Shown piece after piece: positions 28,313 to 38,350 of a stretch of 52,082 bases of DNA. The stretch comes from Chloroflexota bacterium (GTDB lineage Bacteria > Chloroflexota > Anaerolineae > UBA4142). Position 1 is the stretch's first letter. Each line of letters opens with the position of its first letter. The DNA lies in assembly GCA_023489485.1 (NCBI GenBank), contig JAMDCU010000080.1:935-53016 (forward strand), read 5' to 3'. Under the pieces are notes generated by a model, which saw only the letters and a list, made by a program, of their open reading frames with translations, was not told the origin of the DNA and made no database searches. The translations under genes were made by a program, and so were the position numbers.

Positions 28313-29185
28313 ATGCCTCAGCAGGATCAGATTCACTCCGAAGGACGAAGAAACATGAAGCTTCCTATCGAAGAGGCTCGGCTGTTCTTCAAGCTCTACT
28401 TTGCCTTGCTTGCGTTTGCGAACCGTGAGTTGAAGGTCGTCGAAGACGTTTCGAAGGCAGGCGATATTGGGAAGGTCAGTGTCGAGCAGACGCACAAGAT
28501 CCGCGAGGCGCTCTTCAAACATCCCCAATGGCTAGACCGTTTTGCTGAGGAAAACCCCGAAGGCTTTTCACCGGAGGAATTGACGATCATTCGGAGCTGG
28601 AAGCACCGGGTCATGGGTGATTTCTACCTGATGCGCTATCTGAAAAAGTACGGCGTCTTTATGTCCTCAAGAGAGAGCAGCCATCTGTACGGGGTCCTCG
28701 GCTTGTACGATCCCTTCGAGACCGTGATCGGCGGTCAGCCGCTCCCCGTCGCGCTGCGAACGACGCTGCTGCCCTTCAAGGGCCACATCATCTGGGACGG
28801 CATCGTCACCACCTATACGGTCCTGTTCGGACCCGGGTTCCGGGCGGACCTGAATGCCACATACCGGAGGCTGAAGGAGAGAGAAGAGATTATCGAGCAG
28901 TTGGTCAATCCAGAAAGGAAGCCGGAGACGCGCACCAGTCTCAAGTCACACGCCGGCAAGCCTCCGCCTGATTGGAAGCCGACCATTGCAGACATTGTTG
29001 CACAGACGGACAAGATGCGGCGCGCCGACACCCCGGACCAAACTGCGGCCCTCGCCTTGCTGCGCGCAGCCGCACAGGCTGCCTTGGCAGCTTTTGATGA
29101 AACCAGCGAGACGGGAAATGAGCTCCGGCAGGTGCGACGGGCACTGACTCGACTCGAGAACCTGCGCTATGAAGAGGATTTCTAG
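28313..29185 (+). CDS. Hypothetical protein
   Basis: 290 aa; GGQPLPVALRTTLLPFKGHIIWDGIVTTYTV. Confidence 0.6.
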   Translation: MPQQDQIHSEGRRNMKLPIEEARLFFKLYFALLAFANRELKVVEDVSKAGDIGKVSVEQTHKIREALFKHPQWLDRFAEENPEGFSPEELTIIRSWKHRVMGDFYLMRYLKKYGVFMSSRESSHLYGVLGLYDPFETVIGGQPLPVALRTTLLPFKGHIIWDGIVTTYTVLFGPGFRADLNATYRRLKEREEIIEQLVNPERKPETRTSLKSHAGKPPPDWKPTIADIVAQTDKMRRADTPDQTAALALLRAAAQAALAAFDETSETGNELRQVRRALTRLENLRYEEDF

Positions 29186-29187
29186 TG

Positions 29188-29710
29188 AGCGAGTACCAAT
29201 ACCATGAATTCCAAGCCATCGGACAGCTCTCGCGAGAGGAATGCGACGACTATCTAGGGCGCTTGCTGCAAGATGAGCCATAACTGAGGATTGCACTCCG
29301 GGCGCGTTTGGAGCGGCTCGTCGGTCGGACGCAATCTATCCCGGCCGGACAGCGAACCATCGAGCAATTGCTCGCAGAGGCGGAACGAGCGAGTGAAGAG
29401 GAAAAGTGGGAACGATAGCGAAAAGCCGAACGCAAGCGGCTGGCCGATTTGCGGGCCCTGGCACAACGCGAGGACGCGGTGTGGGCAAGAGATCGAGGTA
29501 CTGCTTCAAAAGCACACTGCCCAGAGCTACGATCAAGCAGTCCAACTCATCTCAAAGTTGCCCGAGTTCGCGGCCCTGAAGCATAACAAAGCCGCTTTCC
29601 AGACATGGTTCAACGGCATTTTCGAGTACTATCGGACGCGGCATTCGCTGCTCGAACGCCTGCGCGCGGCAGGGCTATGTCCTGCAAGGGAAACGGTCCA
29701 TCGTGGGTAG
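29188..29710 (+). pseudogene. Degraded coiled-coil/helical protein with in-frame stops and a frameshift
   Basis: SEYQYHEFQAIGQLSREE..LLQDEP*LRIALRARLERLVGRTQSIPAGQRTIEQLLAEAERASEEEKWER*RKAERKRLADLRALAQREDAVWA.. Confidence 0.55.
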
Positions 29711-29749
29711 CAGGCAATCTGAGTCGTCAGAGAGACCGAATCAGTCCGT

Positions 29750-31998
29750 TCACATGTTGTCTAGGGCAAGCTGGTTGGAAGGGGCCTTCTCCGACGTCGT
29801 AATCTCGTAACCGATAGCCTTGTAACCCGTCCGCCGTCTGGCATACATCCTAGCCAGCACCGGAACGTCCAGGTCGGCATAATCATAGATTAGGACTTCC
29901 TTTTTGGCATCACTCAACCGGTGCAGCCGTCCGGCGTATTGAGTCAGCGTCCCCCGCCACGAGATCGGCAGAGCCAGAAAGAGGGTGTCCAACCGCGCAT
30001 CGTCAAACCCCTCCCCCAAATACCGTCCGGTGGCCACAATTACGCGTGGCCGGTCCGCCGGAACACCCGCGATTTGCTCGGCTAGTTTCCTCCGTTGCTT
30101 CTTGCCCATCCCGCCTGCCATGACAAAGAGGTTCGCCACGCGTGGTGCGAGCAGAGCCGCCAGAGCCTCCATGTGTTCCCGTCGCTCGGTCAGCAGCACA
30201 GGGACGCGTTTCGCCTGAACGGTGGCGACCACATCGTCGACAATCAGTTGATTCCGCGCGTGATCTCCGGCAAGCATGGCATAAAGCTCTTGAACAGATT
30301 GGAACATTCCAGTTTGTTGGTCCGTGGACATCTGGAAGTGGGTGGGGCGAACAATGACCCTGTGTCTAAAGGGTCGTTTTTCCGCTTCCGTGCGATCGCT
30401 CACCCGATAGCGCACCGGCCCACATTGCATGAAAATGATCGGATGGTGACCGTCTTTCCGGACTAGAGTCGCGGAGAGTCCCAAGACATACGTTGCCTTG
30501 CTCTGTCTGATGACCTGCTCAATGCTTACAGCAGAGATATGATGGCATTCGTCTACGATTACGTGGCCGTACTCACCCACAACATCATCGACAATGCCCC
30601 TCCGACCGAGACTTTGAACCATAGCCACATCGATGAGGCCAGTCGCTCTGTGCTTGCCACCTCCGATTTGGCCGATATCCTTCGGACAAGGGCCGAGGAA
30701 TTGGCTCAGTGTCTCCACCCACTGGTTAAGCAATTGCCGGCGGTGGACAATGACGAGGGTATTCACCCGGCGATGAGCGATCAAGTACGCAGCCACCACT
30801 GTCTTGCCAAAGGCGGTCGAAGCGGCCAAGATACCAGTGTCGTGCTTCAACAACTCCTCTGCGGCTTTAACTTGTTCTGGGCGCAAAGTCCCATGAAACT
30901 GGAGCTCGATGGGTGTCCCGGCAACTCGCTGATCGGTGAGCTTCACCCTGATGCTCAACGATTGGAACAGACCGAGCAAGTCATCCAGGCAACCGCGCGG
31001 GAGGCCCAGATGTTTGGGAAAATCCTCGCAGCAGCTGATGACGCGTGGCTTGCCGAAAGTGGAGAGGCGCATTGCCTGCGCTTGATAGAACTCGGGGTTC
31101 TGAAAAGCGGCGAGACGGATCAGACGGTTACGAAGCGAGGGAGCAAGCTCCGATTTGGGAACATAGATCTGGTTGCCTAGCACCAAGTCAATCTGCTCAG
31201 GCAGCGGACCGACGATGAGCCGATCTGGGCTTCGCCGTGACGGCGGGGCTACCCACGGCTGATCGGCATCTTCGTCCGAGACCGGGAGTGGGATTCCCTG
31301 CAAGTCATCCTGCATCCCTAGATCACCCGCTGCCTCCTCAACTTCGCGACGGCTCATTCGGCGGACCGACGAGAGAAAAGCCCATTGGTCCGAATAGGGG
31401 ACCAGGTTATCATCCACGAACAAGCTGTTACCGCTGTCGCGCGGCTTCTTTTGGAGCGGCAGGGCGATCAGATTCCCGAAGCCGCCTCTGGGAAGCGTAT
31501 CCTGACTGGGGAAAAAGCGATCATAAGAGTCCAGGCCAATCTCAGGGCGACGCTCCATGGTCTGAGTCAGTAGTAAAGAACCCATCTTGCGTGCCGTCGT
31601 CGCCAAGACTGGCTCTGAAAAAAAGATCCAGATATGTTCCCCATTTCCCGATCGTGACCGCTCCAAAGCAATCGGGACATTGAAATGCCGGCAAGTCTCC
31701 AAGAAGGCGCGTGCGTCTTCTTGCCACGAAGCCTTGTCAAAGTCGGCGGCCAAGAACCAACACGTCTCGTCGGGCAGCATGGGATAAACGCCAATGACAA
31801 AATCGCGGTTTGATCTGTCCTGAGGATCCCGACCCAAAAGATGGTTTCTCAGGACCTTATCGGTTAGGGGCAGAAACTCGCGATGGGAACAATCTTCGCA
31901 CCGAATCCTGGGCTTTTCGCAGGTACCTCTCGCCCACTCATTCCGGCAGGCGGGTTGATAGCCGCTCTTGCCGGTCATGAGACTCTCAAACCTTCTGG
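29750..31998 (-). pseudogene. TOTE-type AEP primase + superfamily II helicase fusion, 3' part (5' part lies beyond the IS)
   Basis: Zn-like CRNEWARGTCEKPRIRCEDC; DFVIGVYPMLPDETCWFLAADFDKASWQEDARAFLETCRHFNVPIALERSRSGNGEHIWIFF; helicase TAFGKTVVAAYLIAHR, VDECHHIS, GLSATL. Confidence 0.75.
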
Positions 31999-32019
31999 GG
32001 TAGACATCCTCGCGGCCCC

Positions 32020-33449
32020 ATACGCATCAAGCTAAGGATTGGCATTGCGGGTCGAGCCACAGTTGAAAGGCACTGAGTTTGTTCTTGCGTTTGTTGACGC
32101 GACATCCCACGGTCAGACCGCGGGCTATGATCTCGAGCACTTGACGGAGGGCCGCCGCCCCTTGCGTGAAAGCGCTCGCCAACTCGAGCGCCTGCGAGCG
32201 AATCACTTGCCCGGCTTTGACCAGGCTGCGGGCGGGATCCCGCCAGCCGCGCGTGAGCAGGATCCAGTGTTGCAGGATCAAGCCGAGCAGCTTGGCATAG
32301 ATCTCACACAACTGCCGCCAGGGTTTCTCGCTGCGCGACTCGTCCAGATGCCCTTGCGATTTCCACAATTTGAACAGGAGTTCAATCTGCCAGCGCAGGT
32401 GCAACAGCACGCTCACCTCTTGAGGACTCGCCTGCTCGACCGAGAGATTGGTCAGCACGATCGTCCAGCCCGCCAGCCTCAGTCGTTCCGGACTGACCGA
32501 CTGCGCTTTGCGGCGCGCCTCCTTACGCAGCGTCGGCCGACGCTGGCGCGCCACGGCGGCAGGCACGCGCCAGGCGACCAGGCGAGCCGCGAGGTGCTCC
32601 TCCCGCCCGACCTGGACGGGACAGTCGACCCATGGCGTGCGCCGCTGGGCCAAGAAACGCACGAGATCCAGGGCACGCCCGCGGCCGTCATAGAGTTGCG
32701 TGCGCGCCATGCGCCGCGTGATCCAGAAGCACCCATCCCGACTCCGTTGGGCCAGGACCGCCAGATCAAAGTAGCCCAGGTCCGCCACGCGCAACGACCC
32801 GGTGGGCAGAGCGAGATCCTGCGTGGGACTGGTGCGGTCACTCGTGCGTCCCGCTTGCAGCACCAGTCCGCACAGCGCCCCGCGCCGGAATTCCCAGCAC
32901 ACTTGGATTTTGAGGGCCGCCAGTCCATCCGTGGGCGCATGTCCTCCGCCGCTGCCCGCCCAGAGCGGGGCCAGCTCGGGCGGGAGCGCGAGCTGCGTGC
33001 TGTCGAGCAGGTACACGCCGGTGAAGCGTGCGAGGAGCGGCAGGACGGCCGGTTCACTCACGAGGACGTGACGGAGCGCCTCCCGCAAGCACCCTTCCAG
33101 CAGGTGGGCTCCCGGCTCGGTGAAGCGTTGGTCCAAACCCTGAGCACTGATCGCCACGCCCACACTGGCGGCAGTCTGGGCCAAGTTCTCCAGCGTGGCG
33201 TCGGGATTCGCCAGCCAGCCGAAGGTGAGCGTTTGCACAAAGGCGGCTCCCGTCAGCTTCGACTGGCGCTTCACAAAGCCTGTGCGACGCGCCCACCGGT
33301 TCGGAACCTTCTCCAAGACCGCTTGCAGGGCGGGCGGCAGATATGGTAAAGTACTCATCGGAAGCTCTTTCTAGGCACGATTGAGTTCGGCAACTCCTAT
33401 CATGCCTGAAGAGCTTCCCTTTGTCACTACCCCTTAGCTTGATGCGCAT
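32020..33449. mobile_element. IS4-like insertion sequence, 1430 bp, ~18-bp TIRs, 22-bp target duplication
   Basis: TIR ATACGCATCAAGCTAAGG / CCTTAGCTTGATGCGCAT; GGGTAGACATCCTCGCGGCCCC at 31998-32019 and 33450-33471. Confidence 0.9.
32027..33358 (-). CDS. IS4-family transposase
   Basis: 443 aa; ..TGVYLLDSTQLALPPEL.., ..VADLGYFDLAVLAQRSRDGCFWITRR.., ..LLHLRWQIELLFKLWKSQGHLDESRS.. Confidence 0.9.
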   Translation of the reverse strand: MSTLPYLPPALQAVLEKVPNRWARRTGFVKRQSKLTGAAFVQTLTFGWLANPDATLENLAQTAASVGVAISAQGLDQRFTEPGAHLLEGCLREALRHVLVSEPAVLPLLARFTGVYLLDSTQLALPPELAPLWAGSGGGHAPTDGLAALKIQVCWEFRRGALCGLVLQAGRTSDRTSPTQDLALPTGSLRVADLGYFDLAVLAQRSRDGCFWITRRMARTQLYDGRGRALDLVRFLAQRRTPWVDCPVQVGREEHLAARLVAWRVPAAVARQRRPTLRKEARRKAQSVSPERLRLAGWTIVLTNLSVEQASPQEVSVLLHLRWQIELLFKLWKSQGHLDESRSEKPWRQLCEIYAKLLGLILQHWILLTRGWRDPARSLVKAGQVIRSQALELASAFTQGAAALRQVLEIIARGLTVGCRVNKRKNKLSAFQLWLDPQCQSLA

Positions 33450-33841
33450 GGGTAGACATCCTCGCGGCCCCTAAACAGGCTGCGGAAGAGGCTGACTTTC
33501 GCTTCTTGCGAAGACTGGTTGGTCACGGATGCCAATGGGATGGATCGCGGTGGCGTTCCCTGGACTTGGGACGACGCTCGTTCGCGCCTTAGTTCAGCAA
33601 TCTGCGCAAGGAGTTCCGCCCGACGCACGGTGAGCTTTGTCAATTCGGCTTCTGCTTCTGCAAGCCGTCGATCAACACTTGCACCGCACTCCGTCTCCGC
33701 TGCGTTTCGGGAATCTTCGACCTCAGGGGTCCTCGAGCTTCGGGGACTAGTGTGAACTTGGTGCAGTGCAGATGCTTCATCCGGGTTCCGCATAGACACC
33801 TCAAGAGACAGCAGCAAGCATGAAAGCTTGGCCTTCGGCAT
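33450..33841 (-). pseudogene. 5' part of the IS-interrupted TOTE-type primase-helicase gene (coiled coil + LFRSLFRGREDVYP)
   Basis: Frame continues into 31998-29750 when IS + one duplication are removed (..LFRGREDVYP|RRFESLMTGKSGYQP..). Confidence 0.75.
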
Positions 33842-34046
33842 TGTATCATGGTCCCCTGATCAGCACAATCAAGTTCCAATCCGGGATGATCTTTGATTTG
33901 ATCGGGCAGCGAGCTGAAGACGGGATCACTGCAACCGCAGAAGGGTGCTTGGCCTTGGAATGCAGCGGATCATTTTCTATTTGACAGGATTCCCGCACGG
34001 GTACGTAATCTCGGCATCGAATCAAGAAGAGTTGAGGCACACTCCA

Positions 34047-35735
34047 ATGTTACCTGTTAATCTGGCGGAGTTGATTGCCAGTGGCGAGACATTCACCGTC
34101 GAATTCAAAGGCGAAGAACGCGCGCCCCTCTCCGATTCTGATTTGATCGAAGCCGCCGTGTGCCTGGCGAATGGACAAGGCGGCTACTTGCTGGTCGGCA
34201 TCGAAGATGATGGGCGGGTGACCGGTGTGCGCCCGCGTCATGGCACGACGACCGATCCCCTGCGCGTCCATGCCTTGATTCAGAACAGAACGGTTCCCGC
34301 ATTGAGTCCCCGGGTTCATCTCCAAGATTATGGAGGCAGGCCCGTCCTGCTAATCGAGGTGCCGCGCTCGGATCGCCCGGTCGGCACCTCGGCGGGCAAA
34401 TTCGTGCGGCGCGCGATGGGCGCGGATGGTAAGCCGACCTGCCTGCCATTCTTTCATCACGAGATGGTCAGCCGCGAGGCAACGTTCGGTCGGCTCGACT
34501 ATACGGCTCTGCCGGTAGCGGGCGCAACGTGGGATGATCTCGACCCGCTTGAGTTCTATCGGTTGAAGCAGGCGATCCGTGATCGGCACGGCGATGAAAC
34601 ACTGCTCGAATTGAGCGACCTGGAAATCGCCTAGGCGCTGGGCTTGGTGGAAGCGAATGGGGAAGCGCGCCATCCCACGGTGGCGGGATTACTCTTGTTG
34701 GGGAGAGAGGAATCCCTTCGCGAGCATTTGCCAACGCATGAGGTCGCCTTTCAGGTGCTCCGGCACGGTCAGGTCGAGGTGAACGATTTCTTCCGGGCGC
34801 CGCTGGTCAAGATCAGCGAGATACTCTACGAACGCTTTCGCGCGCGGGTGCAAGAACAAGAACTGATGCTCGGGATGCTGCGAGTAGGAATCCCGGATTA
34901 TGCGTCCTCGGCGTTTCGGGAGGCGGTCCACAATGCGCTGATCCACCGTGATTATTCCCGACTGGGCGCAGTGCATATTCAATGGCATGATGATCACATC
35001 GAAATCAGTAGCCCGGGGGGCTTTGTCGAAGGCGTGCGTCTCGATAATTTACTGACCGCCCCGCCCACTCCACGCAACCCGCGGCTGGCAGACGCCTTCA
35101 AGCGCGTCGGACTCGTCGAGCGGACCGGGCGGGGGATTGATACCATTTTCGAAGGGCAGCTGCGCAATGGACGTCCCGCTCCCGATTACAGTCGCTCGAC
35201 GGATGCAGCAGTCGTGGTGGTCTTGCCAGGCGGTGCGGCGAGTTTGAAATTCGCTCGGTTCGTCATTGAACAGGAGCAAGCCGGACGGCGTTTGAGCTTG
35301 GACGACCTGTTGATCTTGAACGAGATCTACCGCGAACGACGCATTGACTTGGCGCGAGCCATGGCCTTGACCCAAAAGCCAGCAACTCCCGTCCGCGCTA
35401 GCTTGGAGCGCCTGGTCGAATTGGGATTGATCGAAGCGCGTGGGGAAAAGAGAGGACGCGTTTACCATTTCTCGCCAGCAGTCTATCGTGCCCTGGGGAT
35501 GTCTTCGGCCTACGTCCGGACGCGCGGGTTTGAGCCCATTCAAGTTGAAGCGATGGTGAGTCAATTCGTTCAGGCGCATGGCAAAATTACTCGTGGCGAG
35601 GCCGCTGAATTGTGCCATTTGTCTGAACCGCAGGCGTATCGTCTGCTCAAAGGGTTAGCTGAGCGCGGGTTGCTAAGACGGGTTGGCAGGGGACGCAAAT
35701 CGCACTACGAACGAGCAGAAGGAACGCACGAATGA
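34047..35735 (+). pseudogene. Schlafen/AlbA_2-type ATP-binding protein (RecG-like regulator), interrupted by one in-frame TAG
   Basis: GETFTVEFKGEER..AAVCLANGQGGYLLVGIEDDGRVTG..LEIA*ALGLVEANGEARHPTVAGLLLLG..FREAVHNALIHRDYSRLGAVHIQWHDDHIEISSPGGF; TAG at 34632-34634. Confidence 0.85.
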
Positions 35736-35933
35736 CGCATAAAAACGCACGCGTGTGTTTCCGAATCGCGCGCGTGCGTTTCATGATGGTGTTGTTCTGA
35801 ATTTGCCGTCAGTTCAGGCCGTGCCATCATCTGCGACGCACCCATGGAACGGCACGGTAACCAATGATGTTGGAGCGACGAGCAGCGCGAAGGTGGCTAG
35901 CAGGGATGGATGCACGTCGCTCCCGCTCTGGTA

Positions 35934-35972
35934 AAAAATCGTAGTCGGTTGGAACCACCGACTACGATTTTC
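35934..35972. terminator. Bidirectional terminator-like hairpin
   Basis: AAAATCGTAGTCGGT-TGGAACC-ACCGACTACGATTTT. Confidence 0.7.
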
Positions 35973-36074
35973 GCTTTTTCTCCGCTGTCACGCTCGTATC
36001 TGCGGGCCCCTATTACACCCTCGCTGGCAAAAAAAAGAGCCACGTAGGTCTGAATCTGCAATCATATTCTATGT

Positions 36075-37585
36075 TTGAAGTTTAGACTATGGGGCAACCC
36101 ACCCTTGCGGTAGATTGCCCCATGGGGTAAAGTTCCTGGCAGCCAACCGAGGAACTGAAACCCCATGCAGTTTAACATACTTGATCAATTTCGGCACGAT
36201 GTCTATCTGTGCTTTCGGAAAGCCCAGGACGCCCTGTTTGAGACCTGCGATGCGCTGCTGACGGAACCGACGGCCCGCACCTTTGCGGAACTCTCATTAT
36301 CGCCGCGGTTCACCCGCCAATGGCCCAGCCTCTACGCCGCCTTGAAGGACGGATGCATTGATCAGGCGGCTTTGCAGTGGGTCTTCGCTCAGTATGCACC
36401 GATGCCTTCCACAGGACAACGTCTGCTCTTGGGCGTCGATGGCACCGGCATCGCCCGTCCCGAGTCGCCCACGGCCAAGGACCGCACCTATCTCTACGTC
36501 CATAATTTGCCGAAGAGTGCGGTGCCGGTGACGATCGGCTGGAGCTTTTCCTCGCTGGTCGTGTTACTGGAAACGACCAGCAGTTGGACCTATGTGCTGG
36601 ACAACCAGCGCATTCCCAGTCAGACCACGGCGGCACAGCTGGCCGCCGATCAACTGGGCCAGGTGGTGCCGCATTTGCCAGTGCGAGCCGTGCTGGTGGC
36701 CGATCGCTACTATGGCAGCGCCAAATTCGTGGCGGCGAGTGCCATGGTCTCATGCGACAAATTACTGCGCATCCCAAGTAATCGCGTCTTCTACCGTCCG
36801 GCCCCACGCCGCCGCCCACGACGGCGGGGAGCCCCGAAGAAGGACGGGCACCCGTTCAAATGCAAGGACGCACGCACCTGGGGCAAACCGAGTGCCACCT
36901 GGCAGGGACTCGATGAACACGGGCATGCCGTCGAAGTGGCAGCCTGGTCGGGTCTCCATTACAAACAATGCCGTGCCGTGAGCCTGGCGGTGCTCCGCGT
37001 GATCCGTCAGGGCGCCACGGGCAAGAAACGCGATCCGCGCGTCAGTTGGTTTGTCTGGATCGGTGGGGAGCTGATCGCGCTCGACCAAGTCTGGAAGACG
37101 TATCGGCGGCGCTATGGGCACGATCATGGCTTCCGCTACGATAAACAGGATTTGCTTTGGTTGGAGCCGCACGTCCGCACGCCGGAACAGTTTCAACGCT
37201 GGACCGACGTGGTCGCCGCGGGTCGGAATCAACTGGTCTTAGCCCGACCCGAAGCGGAGGTCCAGCGTCAACCGTGGGAGTCCCAGTCCCGTCCGGTCAC
37301 GCCGCGCCAAGCGCGCCGCAGCATGGGACGAATTCTGGCTGCCCTGGGAACTCCCGCCCAGCGGCCCCAACCCCGCGGGAAATCACCCGGCCGCCGACCG
37401 GGTGCCACCATCCAGCCTGCGCCACGGTACAAGGTCGTGTACAAAGGCAAGCCGTGCAAGACGCGCCCTCGGAAACGCGCGTAAATTCAGCTTCGGCTGC
37501 TGCCTAGTGGCGTTTGGGTTTGCCGCACAGTTCGTTGATCGATGTGCAGGCTTCTTAAGGTCCACGGAAATAGTCTAAACTTCAA
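36075..37585. mobile_element. Complete IS (IS701-like), 1511 bp, 16-bp perfect TIRs, 7-bp TSD
   Basis: TTGAAGTTTAGACTAT / ATAGTCTAAACTTCAA; TCTATGT at 36068-36074 and 37586-37592. Confidence 0.85.
36165..37484 (+). CDS. IS701-like DDE transposase
   Basis: LLLGVDGTGIARPESPTAKDRTYLYV..VPVTIGWSFSSLVVL..AVLVADRYYGSAKF. Confidence 0.85.
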   Translation: MQFNILDQFRHDVYLCFRKAQDALFETCDALLTEPTARTFAELSLSPRFTRQWPSLYAALKDGCIDQAALQWVFAQYAPMPSTGQRLLLGVDGTGIARPESPTAKDRTYLYVHNLPKSAVPVTIGWSFSSLVVLLETTSSWTYVLDNQRIPSQTTAAQLAADQLGQVVPHLPVRAVLVADRYYGSAKFVAASAMVSCDKLLRIPSNRVFYRPAPRRRPRRRGAPKKDGHPFKCKDARTWGKPSATWQGLDEHGHAVEVAAWSGLHYKQCRAVSLAVLRVIRQGATGKKRDPRVSWFVWIGGELIALDQVWKTYRRRYGHDHGFRYDKQDLLWLEPHVRTPEQFQRWTDVVAAGRNQLVLARPEAEVQRQPWESQSRPVTPRQARRSMGRILAALGTPAQRPQPRGKSPGRRPGATIQPAPRYKVVYKGKPCKTRPRKRA

Positions 37586-37681
37586 TCTATGTTTCCCGAC
37601 CGCATAATACCCCTCAACAGACAAAGATGGGGCCATCCACATCCAGTCATTGACTTTCAGCGTAAACCTGTCCCGTTTACG

Positions 37682-38350
37682 TCAGCTTCTGTCCGTCTTC
37701 TCCACTATCCAAACATGCAACGCTTTTGGTCCATGCACACCTATGGTCACCGTCAGTTCGATATCCGACGTTCGGCTGGGACCGGTGATGAAAGTGACAC
37801 AGCTATCGTCCCTGAGCTTGTCCAATACTGTCCCTAGATCGGCATCCAGAAGGGGCGGATACAGGATCGCCAGATGAACCCGCGGCAGCAGCGATACCAG
37901 TCTTGGTTTCTCGGGATTCGAACGGAGGACGAGGGTCCCGGTTTCGGGCAAAGCGGCATCGACACCCGTCACACCCAGATCGCAATCCGCCAACTGGTCC
38001 CTGTCTGCATGCGGCGAGATCATTTCGACGCCCAGTGTGCCAAGGTATTCAGCCACGCCCAATTCCTTCAATTCTGATGTTTGCCACATCGTCGCCTTTT
38101 TCACGCCTTCCTCGTGCACGAGGTTTTCGAGCGCCGCCTCGAGGTCAGCTTTGGACTCCAAGTGCCGTGGATTTCCGCCGAGCTTGGCGATTTCGCCCAG
38201 AAGCATTTCGATCTCGCCGTTCGCGTCGCCCGCTTGGCGCGGACCGACCCGTGCCGATGCCGGCACATTCGCAACTGATGTCTCCGCGCGGCGACCCAAA
38301 GCCGCGCGGACTTGGCCCAATATCTCGTCCCGGGCAGGATGCTTATTCAT
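37682..38350 (-). CDS. lutC: LUD-domain protein, lactate utilization protein C-like
   Basis: DLGVTGVDAALPETGTLVLRSNPEKPRLVSLLPRVHLAIL. Confidence 0.85.
   Translation of the reverse strand: MNKHPARDEILGQVRAALGRRAETSVANVPASARVGPRQAGDANGEIEMLLGEIAKLGGNPRHLESKADLEAALENLVHEEGVKKATMWQTSELKELGVAEYLGTLGVEMISPHADRDQLADCDLGVTGVDAALPETGTLVLRSNPEKPRLVSLLPRVHLAILYPPLLDADLGTVLDKLRDDSCVTFITGPSRTSDIELTVTIGVHGPKALHVWIVEKTDRS

Noticed and set aside
32039-33349. 436-aa plus-strand ORF opposite the IS4-like transposase
   Set aside because: Antisense shadow; composition typical of out-of-frame GC-rich translation and the minus-strand transposase is clear.
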